Shown: piece by piece, positions 1 through 11,859 of the stretch
How positions within the stretch are numbered: the first letter of the stretch is position 1
Layout: each line of letters opens with the position of its first letter
NCBI RefSeq assembly: GCF_954871325.1
Contig: NC_088776.1
Location: 28,196,508 to 28,260,507 of the forward strand
From: Gordionus sp. m RMFG-2023
Taxonomy: Eukaryota > Nematomorpha > Gordioida > Chordodea > Parachordodidae
Reading direction: 5' to 3'
Length of the DNA: 64,000 nucleotides
Made by a program: the position numbers and the translations under genes
Notes under the pieces: model-generated
The model's input: only the letters and a program-made list of their open reading frames with translations
Databases searched by the model: none
Told to the model about the DNA's origin: nothing

Positions 1-557
1 GGAAATTTTATTTGAGCCCGGGTTCAACCGGGTTCAGTGTATTGTTCAAATTAATATAAGATATTTGTATAATTGTAAATATAAATATTACTAATTTACT
101 TGACATTTTATAATATTTTTAAATTTCCAATTAAGTGTTAATAAATTTTAAAGAACTTAATTCATTTACGCCATTTATTTTTAATTTTAAACTTATTCTC
201 AAAAATTATAAGGAAAATGAAAATGAACAGGTCAAAGTAAAAATTATTATATTGGATATTGTTAATTTAAAGAAATACGTCTAAATAAATTTTTTTAAAT
301 CTATACATGACTATGCTTTGTATTTATAATTATATTTTGCCTAAATAAAAAAAAAATTTTATACCCAAATTTATGTCTAGTTTTTTAATTATGATTTAAA
401 TATAATATTTTTTTTATCAATTCAAAAATTCTTAATAGAGCTGAACCCGGAACCAAACCCGGGTTCAAAAATATTTCCCTGAACCAAACCCACCTATTTT
501 TTTTAACCTCAAACCGAACCAAATCCGAGTAAAATTTTGCCGGGTTCCGCATCCCTG
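1..557. repeat. hAT-type MITE (family MITE-2), cut by the window edge
   Basis: The right end reads CCGCATCCCTG at 547-557, the inverse of the CAGGGATG start of the copy at 28354-29009. Short repeats of GAACCC/GGGTTC crowd both visible flanks (about 15-40 and 440-545), and the core is AT-rich. The left terminus would lie before base 1, so the target duplication cannot be confirmed; GTTTTAAG follows the right end. An ORF on the minus strand over this element is only a translation of the repeat. Confidence 0.65.
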
Positions 558-1309
558 GTTTTAAGGTTAAAATTATACATTGATTTTGCAGACCTCTATT
601 ATCATATCCATAGAAGTGAAATTTATATTTTGAAAATAGTTTCAATCGATGCCGTAGGAAATTGTAAAATATAAAATAAATAAATCAACATTATAAAAAA
701 TATACCCATATCTTTGTGATTGATAATCGAAAGTCAATTCAGAATACTTAGGAATACGTTTTTTGGAGAAAATACCAATTCTTAATTTGCCATTAACGGT
801 CCACTATAATAATATTATAAATTAATGATTAGGTAAAATTAAGGCGAATGTAAGACTGAATCTAAGTATAAGGCTCTACGCTTACTGTGAGTTATTTTAA
901 CGGTATATTTTAATGAAACATCCATTATCAATAAATAAAATCTGGATGGCTATTGCATAAACTATTTACATTTTTTTAGATAAAACAGTTGAATGGTAAG
1001 GTGAAAATTTAAAGTTGAAGAAAATTTAAAGTTGAAGTAAATTAGACGTGATATTTTTTGCAATATCTATATAATTAACCTTACACATTACCAAAATTTT
1101 GAAAATTGGAAAAGATGGCAAAAAATAAAAATGTAAAAAAAATATCATATGGCACAGAAAAAAAACTGTAATGCTCAGAATTTTTCAGAAGAAATATACT
1201 AAATAGCTCAGAAATTTTTGCTATAAAAGTATTATATTTTCAAATCAAAATTAATTAAATAAATTATTGAGATTTATTAATAATCCGTGTTCTAATGTCT
1301 AAGTCATGG
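558..1309. other. AT-rich intergenic DNA
   Basis: No coding stretch, RNA gene or clear repeat seen. Short duplication of AAATTTAAAGTTGAAG near 1005-1035. Confidence 0.4.
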
Positions 1310-1500
1310 CGAATTGGGGGAGGGGGAAGGGTTACAATTCTAAAATAATATCTTGACATCAAATGAAAGCTGATAAAGATATATTGAATACATTGATACT
1401 CAACACTTTGTTATCAGGGTAAGTGTTGGGGGTGAAAGGCGGTGAGGGGTGGGTAAAAAAATCTCGAGATAATATGTCGGGTGTTATATTTGATTAATTA
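1310..1500. repeat. Degenerate copy of the TATCAAATGAAAG tandem repeat
   Basis: Contains, in order, a G-rich run, AATATCTTGACATC, AAATGAAAGCTGATAAAGAT, ACATTGATACTCA, and a GGGTAAGTGTTGGGGGTG block. The same order recurs at 4130-4226 and, in several copies, at 10713-11560. Confidence 0.6.
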
Positions 1501-1610
1501 AATAACATATATATTTATTAATAAATAATTGAACCTGTCGTTGACCATGTATTTAATTTACTTTATGTAAAAGAAATAAACACTATGGAAACGAAGAAAA
1601 AGTTTGTAAT

Positions 1611-2010
1611 TGTCCTAGTTTTTGTTCAATTTATTACTAGTTTTCGTTTATTCTAAAATGTTATAAAATAAATTTGAACGCCAATCCACAATAATGCTTA
1701 TTGCTGATTGGTAGAATTTGAAAATAAGGCAAAATCATAAATAATAAATAAGGATTATTATATTTTTAATAACTTATTTTTTTAGGATTTAATTCTATTT
1801 TTTTAGACGTAAAAACAAATTCTAAATATTCTATTTTTTTTATAAAAACAAATTCTTAATTTCAATGTATAAATTTCTTAATTTTTCGGTAGTGTAATAC
1901 AAAATTAATAAAAATAAACTTTCAAAAATATTCAAGTGTCATTATTGTTTTGTTTAAGTGTTAGAGTACGAAGTATTAATATATATCTGAGTAAGTTAGA
2001 GAACTTAGAA
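1611..2010. repeat. Direct repeat, left copy (pair with 3301-3700)
   Basis: This segment, starting TGTCCTAGTTTTTG and passing through GAACGCCAATC and TTTTTCGGTAGTG, recurs in the same orientation about 1.69 kb downstream with moderate divergence and small indels. Length near 400 bp. The pair could be old long terminal repeats of a small non-coding retroelement or a local duplication; no coding capacity lies between them. Confidence 0.6.
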
Positions 2011-3300
2011 AGTGATGCTCGCGACTAGCGGATCTGAATTGATTAATTCGGTTTTGAAAGGTAAAAAGAAATTTTTTTATATAAATTTAAAATATATGAA
2101 TTTTTACCTTAGTATTTGTGATCTCATAAAAAATAAAATAATTGAGGTTTAACTTTGAAGCCAACTCTCCTTGATTCAGCTCAGATGTCATAGACTCTAA
2201 TGAAAGTTTACACATCAAAAATAAAATAATTGAAGAATTTAAACTTGCCTGTTCTTTGGATATACTGAAATAAATAGTGTTTACTTTGGTGTTCAGCAAA
2301 TATTAAAAATATTATCTAAATAAAATTTGTTGAATTTTTTAATTAATAAATGAACTTTGTGATGCACATATCAGTTTTTTTTGTTGGTGAAATTTTTTTC
2401 TCCTTTATCCTGGTATGTGTTATGTTCATTTTTTTCCTCCAATGGATAACCCTTTGATAATTTAATTGTTTTTAATCTCAGATGTTATTTCTATTTTTTT
2501 CTCCAAGTTTTTATGCATCAAATTTATTAATTGCCTTAATTAAATAATTGATAGTTTTTTTTCAACAATGATTATATCCGTATTAAAAAATCAATAAAAT
2601 AAATAATTTTTTATTTAAATTGTTATTTTATAAAATTTGTAAAATAAAATCCGTTCTGGTATTTAATACTAGCATACCATCATAATCACCTTTGATTAAT
2701 TTTGATAACAAAGAAGGCCAACATGAAAATTCCGCAATTCATGAAATAAATCCGTGATAGTTTTTTAATAAAAATGAATTACACGTTTCAACCAGGGGTC
2801 ATTGACCGTTTCACTTAACTTTATTGATGATAGCTCAACAGACGATAGCATAACAATTATTCTCATAATATTAATACTACTCACCATGAATATTATCTAG
2901 GAAATTCTTATTAGCTGATGACTGTCTTTACAAGCTAGTGATCAATCCAACGATTACGTCCGTATAACCATTTAGCCATACATTTGAAAAACAATATACT
3001 CTGGTCATTTACCTTTCCATCTAATTTTATTGATGATAGTGAGACAAATATTTTATTGACGCCGAAAAACGATATCATAGTAATTATTCTCTTAATATCA
3101 ATATTACTCACAATGAATATCATTTGGAAAAATCCTCTGAATATCTATACTACTCACAGTGAATATGATTTGGAAAAATCCTCTTCTTTGTTTACTTATT
3201 TAATAATTTGTAATATCTTATTTATAATATTGTTTAACAATTTAATATATATTATACAAAATTTTTAGGGAATGTCACGTGCCCATAAAGGTGTGGCATG
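2011..3300. other. DNA between the direct repeats, with an internal degenerate duplication
   Basis: No gene recognised. A diverged tandem duplication of about 200 bp is visible: TTTATTGATGATAG followed by ATTATTCTC and the ACTCAC-ATGAATATNAT motif occurs near 2820-2900 and again near 3027-3125, with a third short echo at 3150-3180. A 94-codon ORF at 2984-3268 covers it but looks fortuitous. Confidence 0.4.
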
Positions 3301-3700
3301 TCCTAGTTTTTGTTCAATTTATTACTAGTTTTCGTTTATAGTAAAAAGTTATATTTTTATTAATTGAACGCCAATCATGCTTATTGTTAATTGTTAGAAT
3401 TTGAAAACAAAGCATAATCATAAATAATAAATAAGGATTATTATATTTTTGGGAACTTATTTTTTTATGATTTATCATTCTTTGATTTTGGTCAATTCTA
3501 TTTTTTTACAAAAAACAAATTCTTAACATTCTATTTTTTTTTATAAAAACAAATTCTTAATTTCAATGTATAAAGATTTCTTAATTTTTCGGTAGTATAA
3601 TACAAAATTAATAAAAATAAACTTTCAAAAATATTCATAGGTGTTAGAGTACAAAGTATAAATTAATTGTGTAAGTGAGATTAAGTTAGAGAAAGTAATA
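3301..3700. repeat. Direct repeat, right copy (pair with 1611-2010)
   Basis: Matches 1611-2010 in the same orientation; see that entry. The shared part starts at TGTCCTAG and fades around AAGTTAGAGAA. Confidence 0.6.
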
Positions 3701-4129
3701 TTTTTAAATATTCACGATGATTATAAAATTTATATACCCAATTAATGAAGTAAATATTAATAAATGATCACTAATGGATATAATCAACAATTGTTAAAAG
3801 ATCGCTATTCAATTATTCTTCTGCAAGATTTATAAAATATTGAAATATATTAAATTACTCTTCTGCAAATTTATAAAATATTGAAATATATGCAAATTAT
3901 TCTTCTGTAAGCTTTATAAATTATGTTATGAAATATATTATATGAAATAAAATTTATTGGAGCAAAAATTAGTAAATTAAAGTGATATAAAGATAGAAAT
4001 TCCCAAATAATAAAAGATAATCGAATTGAATAATATGAATAAACTTAGAGTCAATATTACATTTCGTTATTAAGATTTTTTTTGGAATACATATAAATAA
4101 ATAAGAATCTTTTTAATATTAGGATAGAT
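3701..4129. other. AT-rich spacer with short repeats
   Basis: No gene. The phrase ATTCTTCTGCAAGATTTATAAA with TATTGAAATATAT repeats about three times between 3815 and 3935. Confidence 0.4.
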
Positions 4130-4226
4130 TCCTTATATTACTATTTAACAATATATGGTATCAGGGTAGGTGTGGGGAGAGGAGAGTAACTTTTTTTAAC
4201 ATAATATCTTGTCATGGGTATCAAAT
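4130..4226. repeat. Tandem-repeat copy hosting the insertion stack
   Basis: Reads GGTATCAGGGTAGGTG, then AACATAATATCTTGTCATGG, then GTATCAAAT. It breaks at TATCAAAT (4219-4226), which recurs at 10713-10720 where the tandem repeat resumes. Confidence 0.65.
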
Positions 4227-4742
4227 ATGTTGTAAATGAAAGCGTTCGTGAGCGAAGTTCGTTTTTTTTAAAAATAATGAACGGGGTTCTTTTTACTTTT
4301 GACGAACTTTGAACGTAAAAGCGTTCTTTTTTTATGATAAACGCGTCCGTTTTTTAGGTTCGCTCAATTTTAGAAAATCATATTTTTATTCATTTTAAAT
4401 TAAAAATATTAATTCCAATTTTTTAAGAAAAAAGGATTATATTTAATCAGCTGTTTCTTTTATCACATTTGAATATTTTTAACCAGCTACTATTTCTGTC
4501 TTTAGTTTAATTTGAATATTATTATTTATTTATAAATTGTAAGCATAGATGTTATTTCATCATCTGATTGACCATGGCCAAAACATAATAAATACTTTAC
4601 AGTAACATAATATATTCAATTAACTAATTCTATCTTTACTAAATGTAGCATGCGTCCAAAAAGTATATTATCAGTTTCAAAATCTTCAATTTATAATTTA
4701 AAAAAATACTTGTAAAAGATATAAAGTAAAAAACATATATTA

Positions 4743-4932
4743 TAGAGACCGGCAGGGCAGGGATTTTAATTTTTTTAAATATACCCAAGCCGAGCTTGAA
4801 TTTTTTTCTTAAAATACCCGCAGCGGGCCGTATATTTTAAATCGACATTAGCTATAAAAATTAAAAATAAATAAAATATATTTTAAAAAAAATCGGGCCG
4901 GGCCGTGCAATTGGTACATCTGCAGGTTTCTG
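4743..4932. mobile_element. hAT-type MITE (MITE-3), 190 bp
   Basis: Left end TAGAGACCGGCAG, right end read inward CAGAAACCTGCAG. The flanks ATATATTA (4735-4742) and ATAT+ACTA (4933-4936 joined to 10359-10362 once the larger hAT is removed) agree at 7 of 8 bases, as expected of an old 8-bp duplication. GGGCCGGGCCG-type repeats lie near both ends. A related remnant is at 40481-40735. Confidence 0.6.
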
Positions 4933-5214
4933 ATATCAGGGGCCCCTACAACGGGGGGGGGGGGGTCCGAAGCAACTGCTTCAGTAAATTTGAGTGGGGG
5001 TACTTTTTTTTACATCCATCATGATCATGTGATTTCTGGTTTATAAATGTAACAATAAGAGACCCCCCCCACTTAATATTTAATTTAATATATTGACGGA
5101 AATTTTGGTCGATGTTTAGTAAATTTGTTATCCGAAATTTCTTGTCATAAATTATTTTTCCAATTTTTAAATATGCCTAAAAATATTAACCAATATTGAC
5201 AATAGCAAAGTTCT

Positions 5215-7425
5215 TAGAAATTGGATTACTTATAGTATTAAAATGTATAAAGTTTTTTGCTTAACATGTCTCTTATTTGGTGGTCCACACGCAAATTCAA
5301 AATGCACATGTGAAGGTCTAGATAAATGGCAAAATATTAATCGTGATATTATTCTGCATGAATCTTCATAGGCACATATGATGGCAGATTATGGAAGGCT
5401 TTCTCATAATAAAAATTCGATATTAAAATTTATAACACCTCAGAAAGAATGTGTAGATAATAACCGTTCTATTATAAGAATTATAATAAGATGTTTAGAT
5501 TATTTAATATCTCGTAACCAAGCCTTCTGGGGAAACAGGCAACAAGAAGGCAATATGATGGCCCTTATTAAGCTTATTGCAGATTCTGAACCTATACTAT
5601 AAATGTATATACAGCAAAATGAAGAAAGAAAAAAGGATAAAAAAAATAAGGGATTAAAAACGAAATTATATTCAAACCTATTATCATATAATAACATAAA
5701 CATTCTCATTGAAACCATGAAAAATAAAAAAATTCAAAATGAGATTACATTTAACAGGTGCTTTTCAATCATAGTTGATGGCACTGTTTCGAAATCAGAA
5801 GCAATAGCTTTGATAGTAAGATATGTTGAAAATAGTGAGACGCCGAAGCCTGTTGAAAGACTGATTGACATATATTGTACGGGAAATACCACAGGTCTCG
5901 ATATAAAGCATAATATAATATCCAAACTTGGCTCGATGAATTTACCCCTTGAATATCTAGTTGGGCAAAGTTATGATGGCGCCTCAAACATGAGTGGAAG
6001 AATCAATGGTGTGCAAGCCTTGATTAGAGCAGAGGCGCCAAAGGCAGCTTTTATTTGGTGTTATTGTCATCGATTAAATTTAATCGTTGTTCAATTATGC
6101 CAATCAATTAAAGAACTTCGAAATGTTCTAGGAATACTAGATGAGATTTATGTCTATTTTAATGGTGTAAAAAGATATGAGGTACTCAAAAAATTTCAGT
6201 GTAATGATCTGAAAAAATCTCAACGATTTCTACGCGTCAAGAATACCACTCGGTAATAGTTGCTTATTTATTTAAATTTTAAATGTTTTTTTTATTTAGA
6301 AGATGGCTATCGTCATATAAAGCTATTGTAAATTTTTTTCAACTTTATGATGCCTTGAGGGCAGCTTTAACAAATATAAAGGATTCTGAAGATCCTGCCA
6401 CTTCCACTATGGCTAGTGCGATAGTCTTTAGAATAGAAAAATTTGATTTTATTTTATCACTTTGTGTTTTGGATAATATATTGTTTATAACAAGTTAGGC
6501 TTATACAAAATTGCAAACCATTTCGAAGGATATAGGGTATGCAATAAATCAAATTCAATTGACAAAAGATTGCTGATTAATTTGAGAAGTATAATATAAA
6601 TTATTGTCTTAATTATTTTTTAATCTAATAGATAATAACACTGAATTTTTTGATGTTTTTTCAAAGGCGCAAGATTTTATCAAGGAGAGAAATCTACATT
6701 TTGATTTTTAAAGTTCTAGACTTCAAACATTACAATCCAAAAAGGAGAGGTATATATACTTTCATCATTAAATATAGAAATTTTTTTAGCTTTAAAATAG
6801 GTGTGTTTTATGCTGCACTCGATTTAATTATTATGCAGTTTAACGAAAGATTTAATGATGATTCCATGAAATTTTTACATCAAATATCATTTTTTACGCC
6901 AAAGGGAATGGCAGAAAAATATATTATTCTGTGAATTTTACAATTTAAATTCAAGTCAAATTTTCGAAATGTTGAAGTTTAGAAATATTTATAAGATGGC
7001 CAAAATGGGGAATGTATTATTACTCATGACCTAGAGGTTCAAGAATCTAAAGATTTGTCAGATTCTAAGAATTGTAAATTTATTTAATTAAAATATTTTT
7101 ACCAATACATTATTTAGCTTCTTCTGATGATGATGATAATTCAGGGACTTACGATTCAGATTGGAAAAACTATTCATTTATTTTACCTTATCGTTTATTT
7201 TTAAATTTTTCTGCTTTCCTTAATTTAAAAATTTTATATAAATATTTATTAACCATTCCCACAACCTCATGTACTGCCTAAAGAGTCATGAGTAAAATTA
7301 AATTAATTAAAACAAGACTGTGCAGTACCATGAAAGATTCTTTTCTCAATAATTTAACCATATTATCAATGGAAAATTTTTTATTTAAACAATTAAATAC
7401 TGATGAAATTATATTCTTTCGTTTT
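5215..7425 (+). pseudogene. hAT transposase (TTF-type zinc finger, DUF4371, hAT C-terminal domain), degraded
   Basis: The frame opens around 5215 with WITYSIKMYKVFCLTCLLFG and HESS, the TTF-type zinc-finger region that precedes DUF4371. A TAG at 5369-5371 and a TAA at 5600-5602 interrupt the same frame. The DUF4371 core follows: FSIIVDGTVSKSEAIALIVR, GQSYDGASNMSG and a CHRLNLIVV stretch. The frame reaches TTR at 6252 and continues across a 47-bp GT-AG intron (6253-6299) into RWLSSYKAIVNFFQLYDALR, so the intron is probably genuine. After about 6500 it decays, with fragments in shifting frames (DVFSKAQDFIKERN near 6645). The hAT dimerisation end, RVMSKIKLIKTRLCSTMKDS to FLFKQLNTDEI, lies at about 7290-7420. 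Non-functional as it stands. Confidence 0.85.
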
Positions 7426-10132
7426 CTCTTCCCCTAATTTATCTAAATTATTATATAAATTGTACTATAATGGACTTGTTAGCAATAGGAACGGTGTCGG
7501 CATCATCCTCAGCCAAGACCTAACCTCTTCAGTAGTAGAAGTCAACAGGATCTCTGATAGACTAATGAAGATAAAACTCTGCATTGGTCAATCAATAATA
7601 CACATCCTATCAGTATATGCTCCTCAAACGGGTTGCAAGGAAGAAGAGAAAGATGACTTTAGAGCTATCCTTGATGAAGCTGTAATGGAAATCCCTAAGG
7701 ATGACCTAGTCATAATTGGTGGTGACTTAAATGCGCATGTGGGGAAAGCAAGAGATAGCTACAAAAGGCATCATGGTGGTTTTGGATACGGAGAAAGAAA
7801 TGATGAAGGAGAGCACGTACTGAAATTTGCGCAAGCCTTCGACCTTGCCTTAACCAACACCTACTATAGGAAAAAAGACAGTCATTTAATAACATATGAA
7901 AGTGGTACTAGGAAAACACAGATAGATTACATGCTAATCTCTCGCAGAAGATTAAAAGATGTAATAGACTGCAAAGTCATCCCAGAAGAAGATATCGCCG
8001 CGCAACACAAGCTACTAATCATGGATTTACAAATTTCAAATAAATCCACTCAAAATAAGATAAAACTGGAACCATGCATCAAATGGGGCAAATTAAAAAC
8101 AATGACAGATGCCTTTGCAATCAATGCAAACATTGAAACAATAAATTGCTCACAAGTCAGTGAAAAAATATGGACAGACCTTTCATCCAGATTAATAGAC
8201 ACTGCAAAATCGACGCTAGGCTTGACAAGAGGAGGCAACAAATCACACAAAGAACTATGGTGGTGGAATCAAGAGGTACAAACCACTATACAGGAGAAAA
8301 AAGCCCTTTATAAAATATGGTACAAATCCAAAAATGCAGATGACAAGTCAAGATACAAAAAATCCAAGAGATTAGCTACAAAGGCGGTGGCTAGGGCCAA
8401 ATCTATGGCATACGATGACATGTACGAAGATCTACATACCAAAGAAGGGCAAAATAAAATATACAGATTAGCCAAACAGCGAGAAAAGAACTCTAGGGAT
8501 ATAAACGGAGCTCCGAAAGTAATCAAAAATAAAGATGGGAAATTGATAATAAAGGAAAAAGAAATAATGAATAGATGGAAAGAATATTTTCAGGAGCTTC
8601 TCAACTTTAATTCCCACATATTGCATCTCGACGAACACTCCCCTTGTCAAAACCTTGTGCAACCTATAACAGAACAAGAAATAATCACATGCCTCAAGCA
8701 TATGAAAAACAACAAAGCTAGGGGTCCAGACGATATTCCAATATAAAGCCTTAAAGCACTAGGAGATGATGGAATACATCTCCTCACAAATCTGTACAAT
8801 AAAATACTTGGAAATGAAGAGGTCCCCCAAAAATGGAGGCAGAGCTATCTAGTTCCTATCTTCAAAAATAAAGGGGATCCACACAATTGTCAAAATTACA
8901 GGGGCATAAAACTAATGTCACACTGTCTAAAACTATACGAAAAAATAATAGAAAAAAGATTAAGAGATATAATAGAAATAGGAGAGACACAGTTTGGCTT
9001 TATGCCTGGAAGATCAACAACCGATGCTATCCATGCAATTAGGCAAATGAGTGAAAAATACAGGGAAAAGAACAAAAAGCTACACATGGTCTTTCTCGAT
9101 CTAGAAAAGGCCTTCGATAGAATCCCAAGAAAACTTATCTGGTGGGCGCTACGCCACAAAAAAGTTCCCGAAAAATATATAAGAATAATAGAGGATATGT
9201 ATATGGGACATACAACAATGGTTCGTAGCACAACAGGTACTTCAGCAGGCTTCACAATAGCCGAAGGAGTTCATCAAGGGTCGGCTCTCAGCCCACTTCT
9301 CTTCATTACAGTAATAGATGTATTAGCACAGTCTATACCTCAAACAGTCCCGTGGAATATGATATTTGCAGATGATATTGTGATACTTGCCGAATCCAAG
9401 GATGAAATGAAAGAAAGGTTAGTGAATTGGATAAATATCCTAGAAACGCACGGATTAAAAGTAAATAGAGAAAAGACGGAGTATATGGTGATAGGAGGAG
9501 ATGAAACGGAGAGTATTGATATAAATGATTGGCAGATATCCGCAATTGAAAGCTGCAAATATTTGGGCTCCACTATACAAACAAACGGCACAATAGAAAA
9601 AGAGATAAAGAATAAGATTAATCAAGGGTGGTTAAAGTGGAGATCTTTATCTGGAGTGCTATTTGACAAAAGAATCCCATTCAAATTAAAGGGAAAAATT
9701 TACAGTTCCATAGTACAACCAACTATTCTATATAGTTCGGAAACATGGCCAACCAAAGAATCAGACGAGAGAAGTCTACAAACTATGGAGATGAGAATGC
9801 TGAGGATGATTGCTGGGGTAACAAGAAAGGATAAGGTGCGCAGTACAAGAATACTAAATAGTTTAAAGGTAGTGCCCATTAAGACTAAGTTAATGGTAAA
9901 CAGACTTAGGTGGTATGGGCATACAATGAGAAGGCCTATGAACTACATAGGAAATAAAGTTGAAAGATTGGAAGTGATGGGCAAACGTAAAAGAGGAAGG
10001 CCAAAACTTCAATGGGGCCATAAAGTTAGAGCCAATATAAAGAAGTATAAAATAGATAAAAGAGATTGTACGAATAACATAAAGTGGAGAGAGATGTTGA
10101 AGGAGCTTACCACCAGAAAAGGTGAAAGCTAA
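7403..10132 (+). pseudogene. LINE endonuclease/reverse transcriptase, one in-frame stop
   Basis: The first open part (447 codons) carries the APE-like endonuclease: SVYAPQ, GGDLNAHVG (residues about 106-114), TQIDYM (172-177) and the AQHKLL histidine (202). The first 16 or so codons probably belong to flanking DNA, not to the LINE. A TAA at 8744-8746, after ARGPDDIPI, is the only break; the same frame goes on with SLKALGDDGIHLL and the reverse transcriptase. Counting from Met at 8915, motif A FLDLEKAFD is at 60-68, GVHQGSALSP at 118-127 and the catalytic FADD at 151-154. It ends with the basic VMGKRKRGRPKLQWGHKV segment typical of the RTE clade. Two earlier in-frame methionines aside, no separate start for the second half is implied. 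Confidence 0.9.
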
Positions 10133-10150
10133 AGAGAAAAAAAAAAAAAT
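7450..10150 (+). mobile_element. RTE-clade LINE, 5'-truncated, inserted in the hAT
   Basis: Endonuclease and reverse transcriptase lie in one reading frame, with a very short 3' tail and a terminal A run (about 10136-10149). Homology to the endonuclease begins abruptly at YKLYYNG (about 7450), so the N-terminal catalytic motifs are absent; this is the usual result of incomplete reverse transcription. The insertion falls just after the end of the hAT transposase coding region. A clear target duplication was not found; TAATTTA occurs on both sides (near 7435 and 10151) but is too AT-rich to trust. A second, shorter copy of the same 3' end is at 32262-32757 on the minus strand. Confidence 0.85.
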
Positions 10151-10712
10151 TAATTTAAAAATAATATTTATAAAGTTATATTTTTTGCATTTTATTTATA
10201 TTATATATTAAAAATTGATGCAATAAAAATTATTTTTGAAATTTATGGGTGTCATAATTATCATTTTTTCGAAGGGGGGGATACTTTTCAAGGGGGTACT
10301 TTTCATGGGGGTATTCTGCTTCATTCGCTCAAAAAGTGTAGGGGCCACTGTCTGATATACTATATGCATAGATCTAAAATAGTTAATATCTTTATTTATT
10401 TTTAATTGATTATTTGAAATTTCGCTATTATTTTAAAGTTTTTATCAAGGGCTATATATTTTAATATTTGAACTCAATTTAAAGTATTATAAATTTATAT
10501 ATTTTATAAATAATTAAATTTTATACTATATATAAAAGCATATATATAGTTATTATTAGTAAGAATTTTTTTTTAACTATAAGAATATTTTTTTACTCAC
10601 TTAAAACTATTAATTTTAAACATGGCCAATATAAATATTAAATGAATATTATAGATTTTGGTCAAAGAACGTTAAACGCGTTCGATTTTTTTAGAAATGT
10701 TTATAACACTAG

Positions 10713-11560
10713 TATCAAATTAAAGAGATAAATAGATTACATTGATACTCAATAAACAATGTCACCCGGGTACTTGTGGATGGGGGAAGACTAATTTTAT
10801 ATATATATATGCCAATATGGGTATCAAATGAAAGTTAATCCAAAGATCAATTAATGCTCATTGCTCTATGTGTCCAGGTGGGTGTTGGAGGTGGGTAGAT
10901 AAAAAGTGCATAGTAAAACATAGGTACTAAATGAAATATAATAAAAAGTTAAATTGATTACATTAATACTCATCTCTCCAGGTCCGACTGTGGGGATGGG
11001 GGGGGGGTGCTAATAACATTATGTGTAAAAGGAGTATTTGATTATCATTTTCATCAGTTTTAGAAGCAGGTAATTGGGAGGGAGTTGAAAATTTTTGAGT
11101 ATAATATCTTAACATGGGTATCAAATAAAAGCTAATTAAAGATCAATAGATTATATTGATACTAATCTCTTCAGAGTGGGTATGGTGGGATTGAGGGGAG
11201 GTTAAAATAACTTAGTATAGACATAATAGGAGATCTTAAATTGATGCTAATCACTCTACATCTTCAGGGCAAGTGCGGTAGGATTAAAAAGTTCCTGCAT
11301 AATATTTAGAATAGCATAATATTTCGAAAAAGATCAATTGATTTATGGATAATTATAACTATTATTCGTGGGATGGAGTGGAAAAGTTAAAAAAATCTAA
11401 CATAATATTTCAATATTGGTATCTTATAAAAACTATTATAAAGATCTACTGATAACATTGTAATTTTTACTGATCATTACACTATGTCTTTAGGGGCATT
11501 ATGACTTTCTAACATTTCAAACATGGGTATTATGTGAAAGATTCCTGAATCTTTAACTTA
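10713..11560. repeat. Degenerate tandem repeat with TATCAAATGAAAG core
   Basis: Units of roughly 110-125 bp each contain CATGGGTATCAAATGAAAGY, a GATCAATNGATTACATTGAT-like phrase, ACTCAT-TCTCC, and a G-rich block such as GTGGGGATGGGGGGGGGGTG. Cores are visible near 10730, 10817, 10935, 11115 and 11420, with much drift. I recall similar GGGTATCAAATGAAAG repeats from arthropod genomes; that is memory, not a search. Confidence 0.65.
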
Positions 11561-11706
11561 CTCCATTTTTATTTAGCAAAAACCATATTTACAAATCAAA
11601 AGATTCTTTAAAAATAAACCCTCGTAACCTGTAATTTTTATTTTAAGGAACCAGCAAAGATTACTACAATGGTTGGGGGGGGGATTATGCAATATCGTAA
11701 ATTAGA

Positions 11707-11762
11707 GGGTGAAGAAGTCATAGGAAATGGAAGAGGGTGAAGAAGTCATAGGAAATGGAAGA
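11707..11762. repeat. 28-bp tandem duplication
   Basis: Two exact copies of a 28-bp unit starting GGGTGAAGAAGTC (11707-11734 and 11735-11762). Confidence 0.9.
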
Positions 11763-11859
11763 GGCCAATATTTTTTTGAAATTTTATTAGGCGATTTAAA
11801 GTCATGCAGGGCTAACCGGTAACATTATCAATAAAAAAGTGATCCGGGGTCATTCCATT

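Larger units (their letters stand above)
4937..10350 (+). mobile_element. hAT transposon of DUF4371/ZMYM1-like type, with a LINE inside
   Basis: Terminal inverted repeats are CAGGGGCCCCTACA (4937-4950) and, read inward, CAGTGGCCCCTACA (10337-10350). The exact 8-bp duplication TCTGATAT sits at 4929-4936 and 10351-10358. GGGGGTACTTTT blocks follow the left end and precede the right end in the same orientation; the left one includes a run of at least 13 G. Without the LINE (about 7450-10150) the element is near 2.7 kb and holds one transposase gene on the plus strand. hAT membership is supported by target length, CAG termini and the protein. Confidence 0.9.
4227..10712. mobile_element. hAT-type MITE (MITE-5), interrupted by later insertions
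   Basis: The element is bracketed by the 8-bp duplication TATCAAAT at 4219-4226 and 10713-10720. The left end has TGTTGTAAA; the right end, read inward, has CTAGTGTTATAAAC. Short repeats of GAACG/CGTTC lie near both ends (4240-4370 and 10668-10685). It encodes nothing of its own. Without the insertions at 4743-4932 and 4937-10350 it would be roughly 0.87 kb. The left terminus has lost a few bases compared with the right. Assignment to the hAT superfamily rests on the 8-bp target length and end plan. Confidence 0.65.

Noticed and set aside
2984-3268. 94-codon ORF with hydrophobic stretches, possible small membrane protein
   Set aside because: It lies over a degenerate duplication whose first copy is not open, and its composition is what AT-rich DNA gives by chance.
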